From contig JAGYJT010000014.1 in NCBI GenBank assembly GCA_018401955.1, positions 1 to 64,000 on the forward strand: 64,000 nt of DNA, given 5' to 3'. The stretch comes from Chitinophagales bacterium (GTDB lineage: Bacteria; Bacteroidota; Bacteroidia; Chitinophagales; CAIOSU01). Below, in pieces: positions 53,404 through 64,000 of the stretch. The position numbers and the translations under genes were made by a program. The notes beneath the pieces were generated by a model, which searched no databases, was not told the origin of the DNA, and saw nothing but the letters and a program-made list of their open reading frames with translations. Each line of letters begins with the position of its first letter. Position 1 is the stretch's first letter.

Positions 53404-54009
53404 ATGGCAAGATATACAGGCCCTACTAGCAAAATTGCTCGTAAATTTGGTGAGCCTATCTTTGGTTTCGACCGCGTGTTGGATAAAAAGAACTACCCAC
53501 CGGGACAACATGGCAACAACAGGCGCCGCAAAACTGCTTCAGAATTCGGCATTCAGTTGCGCGAGAAGCAGAAAGCTAAATATACTTACGGACTTTTGGA
53601 GCGTCAGTTCCTTGGTTTGTTCAAAGAAGCTGCGCGTCGCCAAGGTGTAACAGGTGAAATCCTTTTGCAACTGTTGGAGTCAAGGTTGGATAACACGGTG
53701 TTCCGTTTGGGTATTGCCCCAACACGTGCCGCTGCCCGCCAGTTGGTTTCGCACAAGCACATCCTAGTTAATGGTGACTTGGTGAACATACCTAGTTTTG
53801 TAGTTCGTGTTGGTGATGTGGTAAGCGTTCGCGAGAAATCAAAGAACCTTGAAGCCATCACTGATAGCTTAGGCAAAACCAGTAAGAAATATAGTTGGTT
53901 AGAGTGGGATTCTACAAACTTGCAAGGCCGTTATGTTGCCGTGCCTAGCCGCGAAGATATTCCGGAGAATATCCAAGAGCAGCTAATAGTAGAATTGTAC
54001 TCTAAGTAA
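53404..54009 (+). CDS. rpsD: 30S ribosomal protein S4
   Basis: The 201-residue primary binder of 16S rRNA has [20 protein letters not shown], the S4 RNA-binding domain [20 protein letters not shown], and [19 protein letters not shown]. 23 bases to rpoA. Confidence 0.98.
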   Translation: MARYTGPTSKIARKFGEPIFGFDRVLDKKNYPPGQHGNNRRRKTASEFGIQLREKQKAKYTYGLLERQFLGLFKEAARRQGVTGEILLQLLESRLDNTVFRLGIAPTRAAARQLVSHKHILVNGDLVNIPSFVVRVGDVVSVREKSKNLEAITDSLGKTSKKYSWLEWDSTNLQGRYVAVPSREDIPENIQEQLIVELYSK

Positions 54010-54032
54010 TCACTTTAAAACAATCATTATCC

Positions 54033-55034
54033 ATGGGAATCCTTACTTTTCAGAAGCCCGATAAAATTGTAATGCAGAAATCAACAGAGTTTGAAGGTCT
54101 GTTTGAATTTCGCCCGTTAGAACCTGGTTTCGGTGTTACTATTGGCAATGCGCTGCGCAGGGTATTGTTGTCATCTCTTGAAGGCTGGGCTATCTCTGGC
54201 GTTAAGTTTGATGGTATCACTCACGAGTTTTCTACCATCAAAGGTGTTTTGGAAGATGTTACTGACATCATCCTTAACATGAAACAAGTGCGCTTGAAGC
54301 GTGAGATGCAAGACGATGATAACACCATCGAAGAGAAAATTTACATCTCCCTTAAGGATAAAGAAACATTCACCGCTGGCGATATCGAGAAACACACCAA
54401 CGTGTTTCGTGTGATGAACCCTGATTTGGTTATTTGCAATTTGGAGCCTTCTGTAAAGCTAGAATTGGAATTGACTATCCGTAAAGGACGTGGTTATGTG
54501 CCAGCTGACGAAAACACTCCAGAGGATCTACCTATCGGTTTGATTCCGATTGATTCTATTCATACGCCAATCAAAAACGTTCGTTATAGCGTTGAGAACA
54601 CCCGTGTGGAGCAGAAAACTGACTTTGAGAAATTGGTAATCGAGGTTAACACCGATGGTACCATCCACCCAGAGGAGGCAATCAAGGAAGCTGCCAAAAT
54701 ATTGATACAACACTTGATGCTTATCTCTGACGAGAACATCACCTTTGATACTTATGATAAGCAAGAAGATGACGTGGTTGATGAGCACATTTTGCACATG
54801 CGTAAAATATTGAAAACACCTTTGGAAGATTTAGACCTTTCAGTACGTGCTTACAATTGCTTGAAGGCTGCTAAAATCAACACTTTGGCCGACCTAGTGC
54901 ACTATGACACAAACGAGTTGTTGAAATTCCGCAACTTCGGTAAGAAGTCGTTGGTAGAAATTGAAGCATTGATTAATGAGAAAGGCCTAACCTTTGGTAT
55001 GGATCTTTCGAAGTACAAGTTAAACGAAGAGTAA
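54033..55034 (+). CDS. rpoA: RNA polymerase alpha subunit
   Basis: The 333 residues have an N-terminal assembly domain ([37 protein letters not shown]) and a C-terminal domain for activator and upstream-DNA contact ([36 protein letters not shown]). Eight bases to rplQ. Confidence 0.98.
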   Translation: MGILTFQKPDKIVMQKSTEFEGLFEFRPLEPGFGVTIGNALRRVLLSSLEGWAISGVKFDGITHEFSTIKGVLEDVTDIILNMKQVRLKREMQDDDNTIEEKIYISLKDKETFTAGDIEKHTNVFRVMNPDLVICNLEPSVKLELELTIRKGRGYVPADENTPEDLPIGLIPIDSIHTPIKNVRYSVENTRVEQKTDFEKLVIEVNTDGTIHPEEAIKEAAKILIQHLMLISDENITFDTYDKQEDDVVDEHILHMRKILKTPLEDLDLSVRAYNCLKAAKINTLADLVHYDTNELLKFRNFGKKSLVEIEALINEKGLTFGMDLSKYKLNEE

Positions 55035-55042
55035 TCTAAGTC

Positions 55043-55684
55043 ATGAGACACGGGAAGAAAGTAAATCACCTGGGCAGAACCAGCTCGCACCGTAAGGCTT
55101 TGCTAATGAACTTGGCTAATGCGCTTATTACACACAAGCGTATTAAAACCACAGTAGCTAAAGCTAAATCTTTGCGCATATATGTTGAGCCCTTACTAAA
55201 CCGCGGAAAAGTGGATACAACCCACAACCGCCGTATTGTATTCAGCTACTTGCAACAAAAAGAGGTTATAACCGAATTATTCGGGCCTGTTGCAGCTAAA
55301 ATCGGTGATCGTGCCGGTGGTTATACGCGTATAATTCGCCTTGGCGAACGTTATGGTGATGCTGCTGAAATGGCCATGATTGAGCTTGTTGACTTCAACG
55401 ATTTGTTGCTTGACGACAAAAAAGCTGGTGGAGCTAAGAAGAAGCGTACACGTCGTAGTGGAAAGTCTGCTGATGCTGCTGCTAAGCCAGCTGCTAAGAA
55501 AGAGGCTGCCCCTAAAACTGAAGAAGCACCAGAAGCTGTTGTTGAAGAAACACCAACTGCCGAGGTTGTTGAAACTGCACCAGCTGCAGAAGAGACAGTT
55601 GCTGAAGCTCCTGCTGCTGAAGAGGCTCAAGCCCCTGAAGCTACAGAAGAGGATGACACAACAAAAGAAGAAGGAAAAGCTTAA
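55043..55684 (+). CDS. rplQ: 50S ribosomal protein L17 with long acidic Ala/Pro/Glu tail
   Basis: Residues 1-~115 are ordinary L17 ([40 protein letters not shown]). A further ~95 residues form a basic patch ([10 protein letters not shown]) then a low-complexity tail of Ala, Pro, Glu and Val ([20 protein letters not shown]). Such tails occur in other Bacteroidota L17 proteins; their role is unknown. Last gene of the supercluster. Confidence 0.97.
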   Translation: MRHGKKVNHLGRTSSHRKALLMNLANALITHKRIKTTVAKAKSLRIYVEPLLNRGKVDTTHNRRIVFSYLQQKEVITELFGPVAAKIGDRAGGYTRIIRLGERYGDAAEMAMIELVDFNDLLLDDKKAGGAKKKRTRRSGKSADAAAKPAAKKEAAPKTEEAPEAVVEETPTAEVVETAPAAEETVAEAPAAEEAQAPEATEEDDTTKEEGKA

Positions 55685-55710
55685 TAAGCATCCAGCTTTG
55701 ATAAATAGCA

Positions 55711-55743
55711 AGAGGCCGCTCCATTTGGAGCGGCCTCTTTTTT
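55711..55743 (+). terminator. Rho-independent terminator of the ribosomal supercluster
   Basis: A perfect stem AGAGGCCGCTCC/GGAGCGGCCTCT with a 4-base loop (attt) followed by TTTTTTA lies 27 bases after rplQ. Confidence 0.93.
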
Positions 55744-55871
55744 ATGCTTAGGCATTTTATTTAGTTTTTTGTGAAACTACGTGAACTATTCATTTAGTTT
55801 AGACATTATAGTGGTGTAACATCAATGTTTGAACATTGAAATAATTTAACAAGGAACTAAAAACCACAAAA

Positions 55872-56960
55872 ATGAAATTGTACAGCGAACACAAACTTGG
55901 AAACATTAGCCTTAATAACCGGGTAGTAATGGCACCTATGACCCGTAGCCGTGCCATTGGTAATGTGCCTAAGGAATTGATGGCCGAATACTATGCGCAG
56001 CGCGCAGGTGCTGGATTGATTATTACCGAAGGGGTTGCCCCATCGCCCAACGGATTGGGGTATTCCCGCATACCGGGTATATATAGCCAAGAGCAGGTTG
56101 CCGGTTGGAAATTGGTAACCGATGCGGTACATGCCAAAGGCGGCAAAATATTTATCCAATTGATGCATACAGGCCGAGTGGGCGTTACTGAAAACCTACC
56201 TGCTGGTGCTGAAGTGTTAGCACCAAGCGCCGTGCAACTTACCGAAGGGCAAATGTGGACCGATGCCAACGGCATGCAACCATATCCAATGCCAAAAGAA
56301 ATGACTACCGAAGATATTGAGGCTACTATTGAAGAATATGTAACGGCATCAAAAAATGCAATTGCTGCCGGTTTTGATGGTGTAGAGTTACACGGTGCCA
56401 ACGGATACTTAATTGAGCAGTTTTTGAATACTGTTACCAATAAACGTACCGATAAGTATGGTGGTAGTGCAACCAACCGCAACCGTTTTGCTATTGAGGT
56501 AGCCGAGCGTGTGGCCGCTGCTATTGGTGCGGAAAGAACTGGTATGCGCGTGTCGCCTTACGGTGTATTTAACGGTATCGCTATCCATGATGAGCTTGAT
56601 GCTCAGTATACTGAATTAGCTGCTGCATTGGGTAAAATAGGCTTGGTATACTTACATAATGTAGACCATAGCAGTCAAGGTGCACCCGCCGTGCCTGAGG
56701 AGAGCAAACAACTATTGAAAGATGCTTTTGGTGGTACGTTTATCTATAGCGGTGGCTTAGATAAAGAAACTGCAGAGCAGGTACTTGAAGAAGGTAAAGG
56801 AGATTTGGTGGCCTTCGGTCGTCCGTTTATCGCTAACCCTGATTTGGTTAATCGTTTTAAGAACGACATCGAACTGGCTCAACCAGATTATGACAAGCTG
56901 TATACCCCCGGTGCTGATGGCTATAGCGATTACCCCACAGCTACTGCAACAGTAGTTTAA
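55872..56960 (+). CDS. Old Yellow Enzyme family alkene reductase
   Basis: A 362-residue FMN-dependent TIM barrel of the NemA/OYE family, reducing electrophilic alkenes such as N-ethylmaleimide. Motifs are NRVVMAPMTRSRAIGNVPKE, FIQLMHTGRVG, DGVELHGANGYLIEQFLN, KYGGSATNRNRF and DLVAFGRPFIANPDLV. The usual catalytic HxxN pair appears as HGAN. It is a single gene between two terminators. Confidence 0.92.
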   Translation: MKLYSEHKLGNISLNNRVVMAPMTRSRAIGNVPKELMAEYYAQRAGAGLIITEGVAPSPNGLGYSRIPGIYSQEQVAGWKLVTDAVHAKGGKIFIQLMHTGRVGVTENLPAGAEVLAPSAVQLTEGQMWTDANGMQPYPMPKEMTTEDIEATIEEYVTASKNAIAAGFDGVELHGANGYLIEQFLNTVTNKRTDKYGGSATNRNRFAIEVAERVAAAIGAERTGMRVSPYGVFNGIAIHDELDAQYTELAAALGKIGLVYLHNVDHSSQGAPAVPEESKQLLKDAFGGTFIYSGGLDKETAEQVLEEGKGDLVAFGRPFIANPDLVNRFKNDIELAQPDYDKLYTPGADGYSDYPTATATVV

Positions 56961-56980
56961 ACTACGTTTTACGATATTGA

Positions 56981-57016
56981 GAAAGCGCCTGTAATTATTA
57001 CAGGCGCTTTTTTTTG
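56981..57016. terminator. Bidirectional terminator after the OYE gene
   Basis: The stem AAAGCGCCTGTAAT/ATTACAGGCGCTTT has an almost closed loop and runs of T on the plus side and A on the other, so it can end transcripts from both directions. Confidence 0.85.
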
Positions 57017-57017
57017 T

Positions 57018-57054
57018 ATAAAAAAGAAGGTCCGGGGCCTGCTGCCCCCGGACC
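57018..57054 (-). terminator. Rho-independent terminator of gldM
   Basis: On the minus strand GGTCCGGGGG and CCCCGGACC form a strong GC stem around a short loop, followed by TTCTTTTTT. It lies 43 bases after the gldM stop. Confidence 0.85.
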
Positions 57055-57096
57055 TAAATGCTGGTTATAAATGCCCCTTTATTAGCCAGCGCTGTG

Positions 57097-58724
57097 TTAG
57101 TTTAGCTCATAAATCAAGTCGCCCACGGCTACTACATCACCTGCAACGTTTGCTTTGATACCGTCAAGGTATACCATGATTTTTTTACCTGCTTTCACAT
57201 TTCTTACAAAGTCTTTTATATCTGCGGCCAGAATGTTGCTCTTAACGGTTTTGCTGTTGCCTAGTATCTCGCCATCAACGGCAATCATATAAGTATACTC
57301 AACCACTTTAAATGGCACCTCAAATACAAAATCGTTCATGTCCAAATCAATACTTAGGGCTGTCAATAAGCGGCTCCTTGGCATTCTAGAGCTGCCTTTG
57401 CCCAACACAATAGGTATCGGTTTTGGTATACGCTTTACCCTAAAGGTCATTTCGCCCATTTTTTTATTGGTACCGTCAATGTCGGCATACACATCCACGG
57501 TAACGTTATCGGTAGTGTTAACCTTGGCGTAGTAGGTGCCATTGTTGCCACTAATGCTGCCTTTGCTAATTTTGGCGGTGAGTTTATCGGCAGGTATGCC
57601 GGGTACTGAGATGTTCAGCGGGTTTTCAACGCCCACATACAGCACATTCATTTTAGTGGGCGATACTACCGCCGACGATTTGGATGATTGATAATTGAAC
57701 TCAAACGGTAAGTAACGGAAACCTACGCCATCAGGCTCACGCAGCTTGATTACACCGGTGCGCTTGTTTTCGCCCACTTGGTTGCTCAACTCGCTAAACG
57801 ATGCCATGCCACCCTTTACCTCTAGCTTCTGGTATCCGTCTTTTAAAGGGAACTCAGCCACTTCTTCTTTGAGTTTGCCAGTATTACCTTCAAGCATCGC
57901 CGCCGGGTCTTTAAAATCGCCTACAAACACCTCTACCTCTTGTGTGGTGCTGGTAGCTGCCACAAAAATATCGGCCCTAAACTCTTGCTGACCGGCCAGC
58001 ACAAAGTTGTTTTCGTTAATGGAAGTAGCAAACAGCTTATCAAACTTGTAAACCCCTACATCTACTTTGCCGTATATCTCGCTCAGCATAAGGGTTTCGG
58101 CGTTGCGCACGTCGCCTTGTAGTTTGCTCAGCAGTGCTATGGTTGCCGCAACGGGTACTTTCTCAAAGTTATAGCTCACCCAGTCTTTTTTACCCAAGCG
58201 CTCGGCCTCAGTTTTATCGTAGGTAGTGCTCAGCGGCATTTGCATGTCTAGCTTTTTTAGGTCCTCATCGCTCATTACCCCTGATAGTAGCAATTGGCTG
58301 CGCAGTTCGTTTACTTTTTGCTGTAGCTCGTAGCCTTCTTTTGGTCAACCAACAGGCGGGTACCCACATCTACATCCTTTTTGCCTTTCAGCCCACCATC
58401 TTCATCCAGCCCGCCACTTTCCTTTATTATATCGGCCTTCAGCCCTTCAATGTAGCTATAGAACTCTTGGCTCAATGTCTGCACCCTTCGGGCCTCTTTA
58501 ATAAAGGGCTCGGTTTTTACGGGGTTGTTCGCATACTTGTTTTCAAACTCGCCCATTAAAGCGGCATTTTTGCTTACCAAACTTTGGTTGGTAGCTTTAA
58601 TGCCATCATCAATCAGACGGAAGGAGTTGAGTACTTCAGCAGATACGTTGAGCGCCAATAGGGCAGTAAGTACCAGATACATCATATTGATCATCTGCTG
58701 CCTGGGTTCTTTAGGAATAGACAT
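57097..58724 (-). CDS. gldM: Gliding motility/type IX secretion protein GldM, frameshifted
   Basis: The N-terminal 137 residues (SIPKEPRQQMINMMYLVLTA, LLALNVSAEVLNSF) give the single membrane helix of GldM, and 57097-58293 encodes the periplasmic domains (FLSGVMSDED region, RRIPKPIPIVLGKGSS, ending DLIYELN). GldM with GldL forms the proton-driven rotary motor of type IX secretion. The two parts join if one A is restored in the minus-strand run at 58339-58342 (CAAAAG to CAAAAAG), giving 542 residues, a normal GldM length. The usual gldK, gldL and gldN are absent on both sides and a terminator follows, so this copy stands alone. Confidence 0.9.
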
Positions 58725-59044
58725 TGTTGGGAGGATTTAATTAGTGAAAAAATATTTCGGATTTTATTTCATCACAACGCAACCATCAACTTTTTTATTT
58801 CGTCTAAACAATTGAACCACAAATGTTTATGGTAAAGTAAGCTTGTCTTTTTGACAAGTAAAACTGACAGCGAATACGTATGGCTTTACATAATGTAAGC
58901 CACGTATGTCGCAAAATATTTTCAAAATATTTTTGATTGGGTGCTATATTGGTAGCGCCACGGATAAATTTTGTATCCATTTATACTAAAAGCCCTTGCC
59001 ACATACGTTAACGTTGTATCCGGCTAAATATAAGGGGGCTAATT
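58725..59044. other. Gene-free divergent region between gldM and XRE regulator
   Basis: Within 320 AT-rich bases are a hairpin CTTGTC-TTTTT-GACAAG (58843-58859), an imperfect inverted repeat (tacgtatggctttacataat against its partner, 58875-58908), and, 28 bases before the regulator, atacgttaacgttgtat with a central ACGTTAACGT palindrome (59005-59014). The last could be an operator for the adjacent regulator. No gene is visible. Confidence 0.5.
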
Positions 59045-59263
59045 ATGATCAATAACCATTTGAAAGTGGAACGTGCCAAGCGTAATCTCACCCAAGCACA
59101 GTTGGCTGAACTAGTAGGCGTTAGCCGTCAAACCATTAATGCGATTGAGAAGCGCAAGTTGGTGCCCAGTACCATGGTGGCGCTTAAGCTGTCGCGTTGT
59201 TTTGGTACAAGCGTAAACAATATCTTTGAGCTAGAGCCTAATCAAAACCATACAAATAGTTGA
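59045..59263 (+). CDS. Small XRE-family transcriptional regulator
   Basis: The 72 residues are a single HTH_3 domain: LKVERAKRNLTQAQLAELVG, VSRQTINAIEKRKLVPST and ALKLSRCFGTSVNNIFELEP, the YozG-like type that acts as a DNA-binding repressor without a sensor domain. A palindrome lies just upstream. Targets are not deducible, though the peroxidase-like gene 50 bases downstream on the same strand is a candidate. Confidence 0.88.
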   Translation: MINNHLKVERAKRNLTQAQLAELVGVSRQTINAIEKRKLVPSTMVALKLSRCFGTSVNNIFELEPNQNHTNS

Positions 59264-59313
59264 TATTTAGAATGAATTTCATATTTTGAAAATCCAAAAC
59301 TAAACCTTTAACT

Positions 59314-59851
59314 ATGGCTTACATCGATTTACCTAAAGATTTACCTGGCATTCTAGGCCCAATGACTTTTCGGCCGGAAACTGCGAAACACCTTAACGCT
59401 GGCTGAAACGTTGTTAAGAGGCGAATCAACCCTTACATCGGGCGAGCGCGAGTTGATTGCTGCTTATGTATCGCACCAAAACAATTGCTTGTTTTGCCAT
59501 TCGTCGCATGGGGCTGCTGCAGCGCACCACCTTGGTAAGGATTATGCGTTGGTTGACCAAGTAAAGAACGACTACCAATCGGCAGCTATTACCAACAAAC
59601 TAAAGGCGTTGTTGGGCGTTGCAGGCAAAGTGCAAAAAGGTGGCCGCCATGTTACCCCGGAAGATATTGAGGCGGCACGCAAAGAAGGTGCCACAGATGT
59701 GGAAATACACGATACGGTATTGATTGCTGCGGCTTTTTGCATGTTCAACAGATACGTGGATGGCCTCAACACTGGGCACCCGCCGAAACCATGGCCTACG
59801 ACGATATGGGCAAACGACTTGCCGAGGTGGGTAGTGGGATATAAGGTTTAA
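59314..59851 (+). CDS. Peroxidase-related AhpD-like protein, frameshifted
   Basis: The gene starts MAYIDLPKDLPGILGPMTFR and PETAKHLN, then leaves frame near 59393-59401. The second frame continues ETLLRGESTLTSGERELIAA and HQNNCLFCHSSHGAAAAHHL. The CxxC with HxxxxAA pattern (CLFCHSSHGAAA) is the active site of carboxymuconolactone decarboxylase/AhpD-like alkylhydroperoxidases. Length is 538 bases, one over or two under a full frame; homologues read LNELAE at the junction, so two bases may be missing. Confidence 0.75.
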
Positions 59852-59872
59852 TAGCAAAAACTTAGGAATAAC

Positions 59873-60110
59873 CCGTCATGGCGAGGAGAGAGGTTGCGGA
59901 CAACTGAACGACGCCCATCCCCTGGCAGAGATGCTGCTGCCCTATGTTGCACTTTTACGTGTTATGTAAGGTTATTCAGTTGTAGGTTAGTCATTGCCCA
60001 GCGATCTAGGGATTGCTACAAACCTCGTAAAGTATTGGTCACGTATGCGTTGCATTGCTAGGTTTTCTGCAATGAGCGTACTTTTTATAGTGGACTTTCT
60101 GCAATGACGG
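59873..60110. repeat. Repeat element with CCGTCATGGCGAGG/GCAATGACGG ends
   Basis: The 280-base gap before ftsB holds one long element starting CCGTCATGGCGAGGAGAG and ending TTTCTGCAATGACGG, degenerate inverted termini like those at 4769-4952, with gattgctacaaacctcgtaa and several ctgcaatga pieces inside. No gene is seen. Confidence 0.55.
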
Positions 60111-60134
60111 TTTGGGGGCAATTATGGAAAACTA

Positions 60135-60437
60135 TTACTTTTCCTCAACGATAATGAAAACCTCTTCGTTGTCCTTTTTCATCATATACTCTTCGCGGGC
60201 AAACTTCTCCAGCTTCTCGGCATTGCTGAACAAGCCCTTGGCTTCGGCCTCAACCTCAGTTGCTTTTACTTGGTAGTATTGCTTTTCTTTTTCGATGGCA
60301 GTAAGCTCTTGCTTTAGCTTAAACTGGGTAACGAGGTTGTGCCTATCAAAAAACACCAACCACACCAAGAAAACCAAGGAGGTAAGCACATACTTGTTGC
60401 GCAAAAAGGTTGGTATGGTTATGTTGGGTATTTGCAT
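60135..60437 (-). CDS. FtsB/DivIC-like septum formation initiator
   Basis: The 100-residue bitopic protein has one membrane helix (KYVLTSLVFLVWLVFFDRHN) followed by a coiled coil (FKLKQELTAIEKEKQYYQVK) and the family end KFAREEYMMKKDNEEVFIIV. It should act in the divisome with FtsL and FtsQ. In many Bacteroidota it follows eno, as here. Confidence 0.88.
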   Translation of the reverse strand: MQIPNITIPTFLRNKYVLTSLVFLVWLVFFDRHNLVTQFKLKQELTAIEKEKQYYQVKATEVEAEAKGLFSNAEKLEKFAREEYMMKKDNEEVFIIVEEK

Positions 60438-60442
60438 TGATG

Positions 60443-60450
60443 TAAAGGTA
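60443..60450 (-). promoter_or_regulatory. Probable -7 element (TACCTTTA) for the ftsB-like gene
   Basis: On the minus strand TACCTTTA ends five bases before the ATG at 60437. A heptanucleotide array occupies the upstream promoter region. Confidence 0.4.
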
Positions 60451-60460
60451 GCAATTGTTT

Positions 60461-62020
<1,560 letters not shown>

Positions 62021-63121
62021 CTACAGCATTGCTACAAATTCGTCAAACAGGTAGCGGCTATCAATTGGGCCGGGGCTGCTTTCTGGGTGGTACTGTACCG
62101 AGAAGGCTTTTTTACCCTTAACCTTGATGCCGGCTACGGTATTGTCGTTCAGGTTGATGTGGGTTACCTCTACTTTGCCGCTGTTTTGGGCATCTTCAAA
62201 CTGCACACTAAAACCGTGGTTTTGCGAAGTGATTTCGCATTTGCCCGTTACCAAGTTCTTTACTGGGTGGTTCAAACCACGGTGACCATTAAACATTTTG
62301 TATGTACCAATACCATTGGCCAAGGCGATAATTTGATGCCCAAGGCAAATGCCAAAGGTTGGCTTATCAGATGCTAGTATTTCTTTAGCGGTCTCAATAG
62401 CATACGGCATCGAAGCCGATCGCGTTAGCGCTGTTAGAGAGCAAAGTGAACTGTCATAACTTCAAGCTTGTAGCTCTGCAAACGGGGTTTTAGCAGGGAA
62501 AACTTTGGTATAAACGCCACGCTCATTCAAGCAGCGCAATATGTTTTTCTTAATGCCAAAGTCAAGCACCGCTACCCGTTTTGGCGCATTGTCGGCACCG
62601 GTGTAGTATACTTCTTTGGTGCAAACCTCTGAACTCAACTCCAAACCTTCCATAGATGGGGTTTCGGCCAATTTGGCTTTCAACACTTCCAAGTCGGTAG
62701 TTTCTGAAGAGATGATGGCGTTCATGGCACCTTTGCTGCGGATGTGGCGCACAATAGCGCGGGTATCCAAATCGCAAATGGCCACTACTTCTTCTTTCTC
62801 CAAGTATTCTTGGATACTCATAGTAGCTTGGTAGCGGCTGTAAACTTTGCCCGAGAAATTCTTCACTATCAGCCCAGCTATCTTTACGCCATCACTTTCT
62901 ACGTCAATATCGTTTACGCCATAGTTACCAATATGGTCACCGGTCATTACCAACATTTGGCCGTAATAAGATGGGTCAGTAAAAACTTCCTGATAGCCGG
63001 TCATGCCAGTGTTAAAGCATATTTCGCCAGAGGTAGTACCAATTTTTCCGGCAGACTTGCCATAAAAAGCGGTTCCATCTGCTAGCAGTAGTACCGCTTG
63101 TTTGGGGCCGTTTTCAGTCAT
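62021..63121 (-). CDS. carA: Carbamoyl-phosphate synthase small subunit, interrupted
   Basis: The glutaminase subunit supplying ammonia for carbamoyl phosphate (arginine, pyrimidines). The N-terminal domain ([39 protein letters not shown]) and the glutaminase triad region ([26 protein letters not shown]) are intact. Between FAELQA and MPYAIETA lie 54 bases, the expected length. They begin with in-frame TGA where tryptophan is normal, and the conserved LSNGPGDP is destroyed; LLSN can be read only in another frame. Start 63121 gives [16 protein letters not shown]. Total frame length is 366 codons, normal for CarA. Confidence 0.88.
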
Positions 63122-63146
63122 GATTTGGGTGGGTTTGAACTGGCCA

Positions 63147-63154
63147 CAAAGGTA
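63147..63154 (-). promoter_or_regulatory. Probable -7 element (TACCTTTG) for carA
   Basis: On the minus strand an exact TAnnTTTG lies 25 bases before the carA ATG at 63121. Confidence 0.5.
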
Positions 63155-63160
63155 AGCCAA

Positions 63161-63431
63161 AAATGGTAAAGGTGTGCAGGAAGTGGGCGCAAAGGGTTGT
63201 TAAAAATGGCATAAAAAAATGCGAGGTCATTGCTCTTTGAACGTAATCGGTTATAGGTAATGCATTTCGGGCAATACGGATTGCGTGATAGGGCGATGCC
63301 CCATCCTATTGTTAAGTGACCCCTTTTGGGTAAACCTTGGTATGTGCCCGTATTATGTATTTTCCCAACGGGTATAAATGTCACTTGCGAAGGGTCTTTC
63401 CCCCTTCGGAGGTAATGGGTTTCGAGGTAAA
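63161..63431. other. Gene-free region between porin and carA
   Basis: An open frame exists on the minus strand (63118-63435) but is low in recognisable protein character and overlaps the carA start. The region has a hairpin GAAGGG-TCTTTCC-CCCTTC (63389-63407), a possible end for the porin transcript, and tgatagggcgatgccccatc, which looks like dispersed repeat DNA. Confidence 0.4.
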
Positions 63432-64000
63432 TCAACTATAAAAACGCCAAACCAAACCCACCTTAAACGCACGAGGGGGGGCAGGGTATTTGTAGGCATT
63501 AAAATAGCCGTTCTCTTTAAACATGCCTTGGTTTACGTGCTCCATTTTAAGGAAAATAACCAGCTCAGACACTTGCACATTGATAAACACATCCATGGTT
63601 GGGTAAAACTTGAGCGTCTCTTCATTTTGAACATGAAACTGGCCCGTGAGCGGGAAGTACCCATAAGCGCTGTAGTTGGTGTTGTAAAACACATCTAAGC
63701 CCACACGGCCGGTTAAGTTGTTTTTAAAAAGCGACTTCTCGTAATAAAGCGTATTGCGGCCCCAATAAGTGGGCAACGGCAACACTTGGTCGTTGCTTAC
63801 AAATTGCACCCTAAGCTCATTCTCTAGCCCCATATCCCAAAACTTAAGGGTATGCTTTAGCTCAAGCACCAAGGTTTGTACGCTGCCGCCAATTTGCACG
63901 GGCAGGCGGTTGGCATCCATGTAGGCATAGTTGCTCATGTTGTAAAAGTAGCCGCCCACCTGAAAACGGTACTTAGGTAGCTTGTACTCCAGCCCAACGC
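63432..64000 (-). CDS. Putative beta-barrel porin, C-terminal part
   Basis: The frame is open to the window edge, so the gene is truncated at its 5' end. The 190 visible residues alternate as barrel strands (VGLEYKLPKYRFQVGGYFYN, QTLVLELKHTLKFWDMG, TGRVGLDVFYNTNYSAYGYF, MDVFINVQVSELVIFLKMEH) and finish AFKVGLVWRFYS, the aromatic-terminated end of outer membrane barrels and of the Bacteroidota putative-porin family. Substrate unknown. Confidence 0.75.
   Translation of the reverse strand, partial: VGLEYKLPKYRFQVGGYFYNMSNYAYMDANRLPVQIGGSVQTLVLELKHTLKFWDMGLENELRVQFVSNDQVLPLPTYWGRNTLYYEKSLFKNNLTGRVGLDVFYNTNYSAYGYFPLTGQFHVQNEETLKFYPTMDVFINVQVSELVIFLKMEHVNQGMFKENGYFNAYKYPAPPRAFKVGLVWRFYS

Noticed and set aside
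55440-55680. Low-complexity sequence at the end of rplQ
   Set aside because: It is in frame and encodes an acidic tail of a type seen in other Bacteroidota L17 proteins; not an inserted repeat.
63118-63435. A 105-codon minus-strand frame between the porin and carA
   Set aside because: It overlaps the carA start, has no known domain, and lies in repeat-like DNA.

Overview
The window is a chromosomal stretch of a Bacteroidota bacterium; the order is not resolvable by eye. Signs of this are type IX secretion/gliding genes (porT next to ubiE, gldM), secreted proteins ending in type IX sorting domains, GWxTD and DUF4476 proteins, a str-S10-spc-alpha ribosomal supercluster, and several start-proximal promoters matching the Bacteroidota -7 consensus TAnnTTTG.

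Layout. 1-8 kb: a small carboxypeptidase-regulatory-domain protein, porT-ubiE, engB, lnt, rsmI, a four-helix-bundle gene, purS, pssA and a lipocalin-like lipoprotein, divided by dense repeats. 8-18 kb: a minus-strand block headed by a cobalamin riboswitch, encoding a type IX-secreted beta-propeller, a secreted FGE-fold protein without the catalytic cysteines, a minimal type IX cargo, a BtuB-like TonB receptor and a BtuG-like lipoprotein; a penicillin-acylase-family gene follows with its own -7 element. This reads as an outer-surface vitamin B12 capture system. 18-37 kb: housekeeping and envelope genes (paiB-like, beta carbonic anhydrase, AlkD-like, DUF4476, fabH-efp-accB-accC, saccharopine dehydrogenase-like, ctaA, PhoD-like, DUF4349, lpxH, a secreted beta-propeller, prfA, GWxTD, lpxL-like, a BASS transporter). 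37.6-55.7 kb: one long ribosomal run, rpsL-rpsG-fusA-rpsJ to rplQ, with secY, map, infA and rpoA, ending in a clear terminator. 55.8-64 kb: an Old Yellow Enzyme, an orphan gldM, an XRE regulator, a peroxidase-like gene, ftsB/divIC, eno, carA and the 3' end of a porin.

Two layers stand out. First, degenerate tandem arrays with a 7-bp period occur in at least 16 gene junctions, often as inverted pairs flanking a spacer. Their consensus words differ between sites. They abut start and stop codons and are translated into the ends of several proteins, yet are absent from the 18-kb ribosomal operon. Second, conserved genes at 58.3-62.5 kb (gldM, a peroxidase, eno, carA), and probably the btuG-like gene at 11.85 kb, carry reading-frame lesions. 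Three of these look like homopolymer contractions, which suggests sequencing or assembly error rather than gene decay.

No tRNA, rRNA, CRISPR array, transposase or phage gene was recognised.
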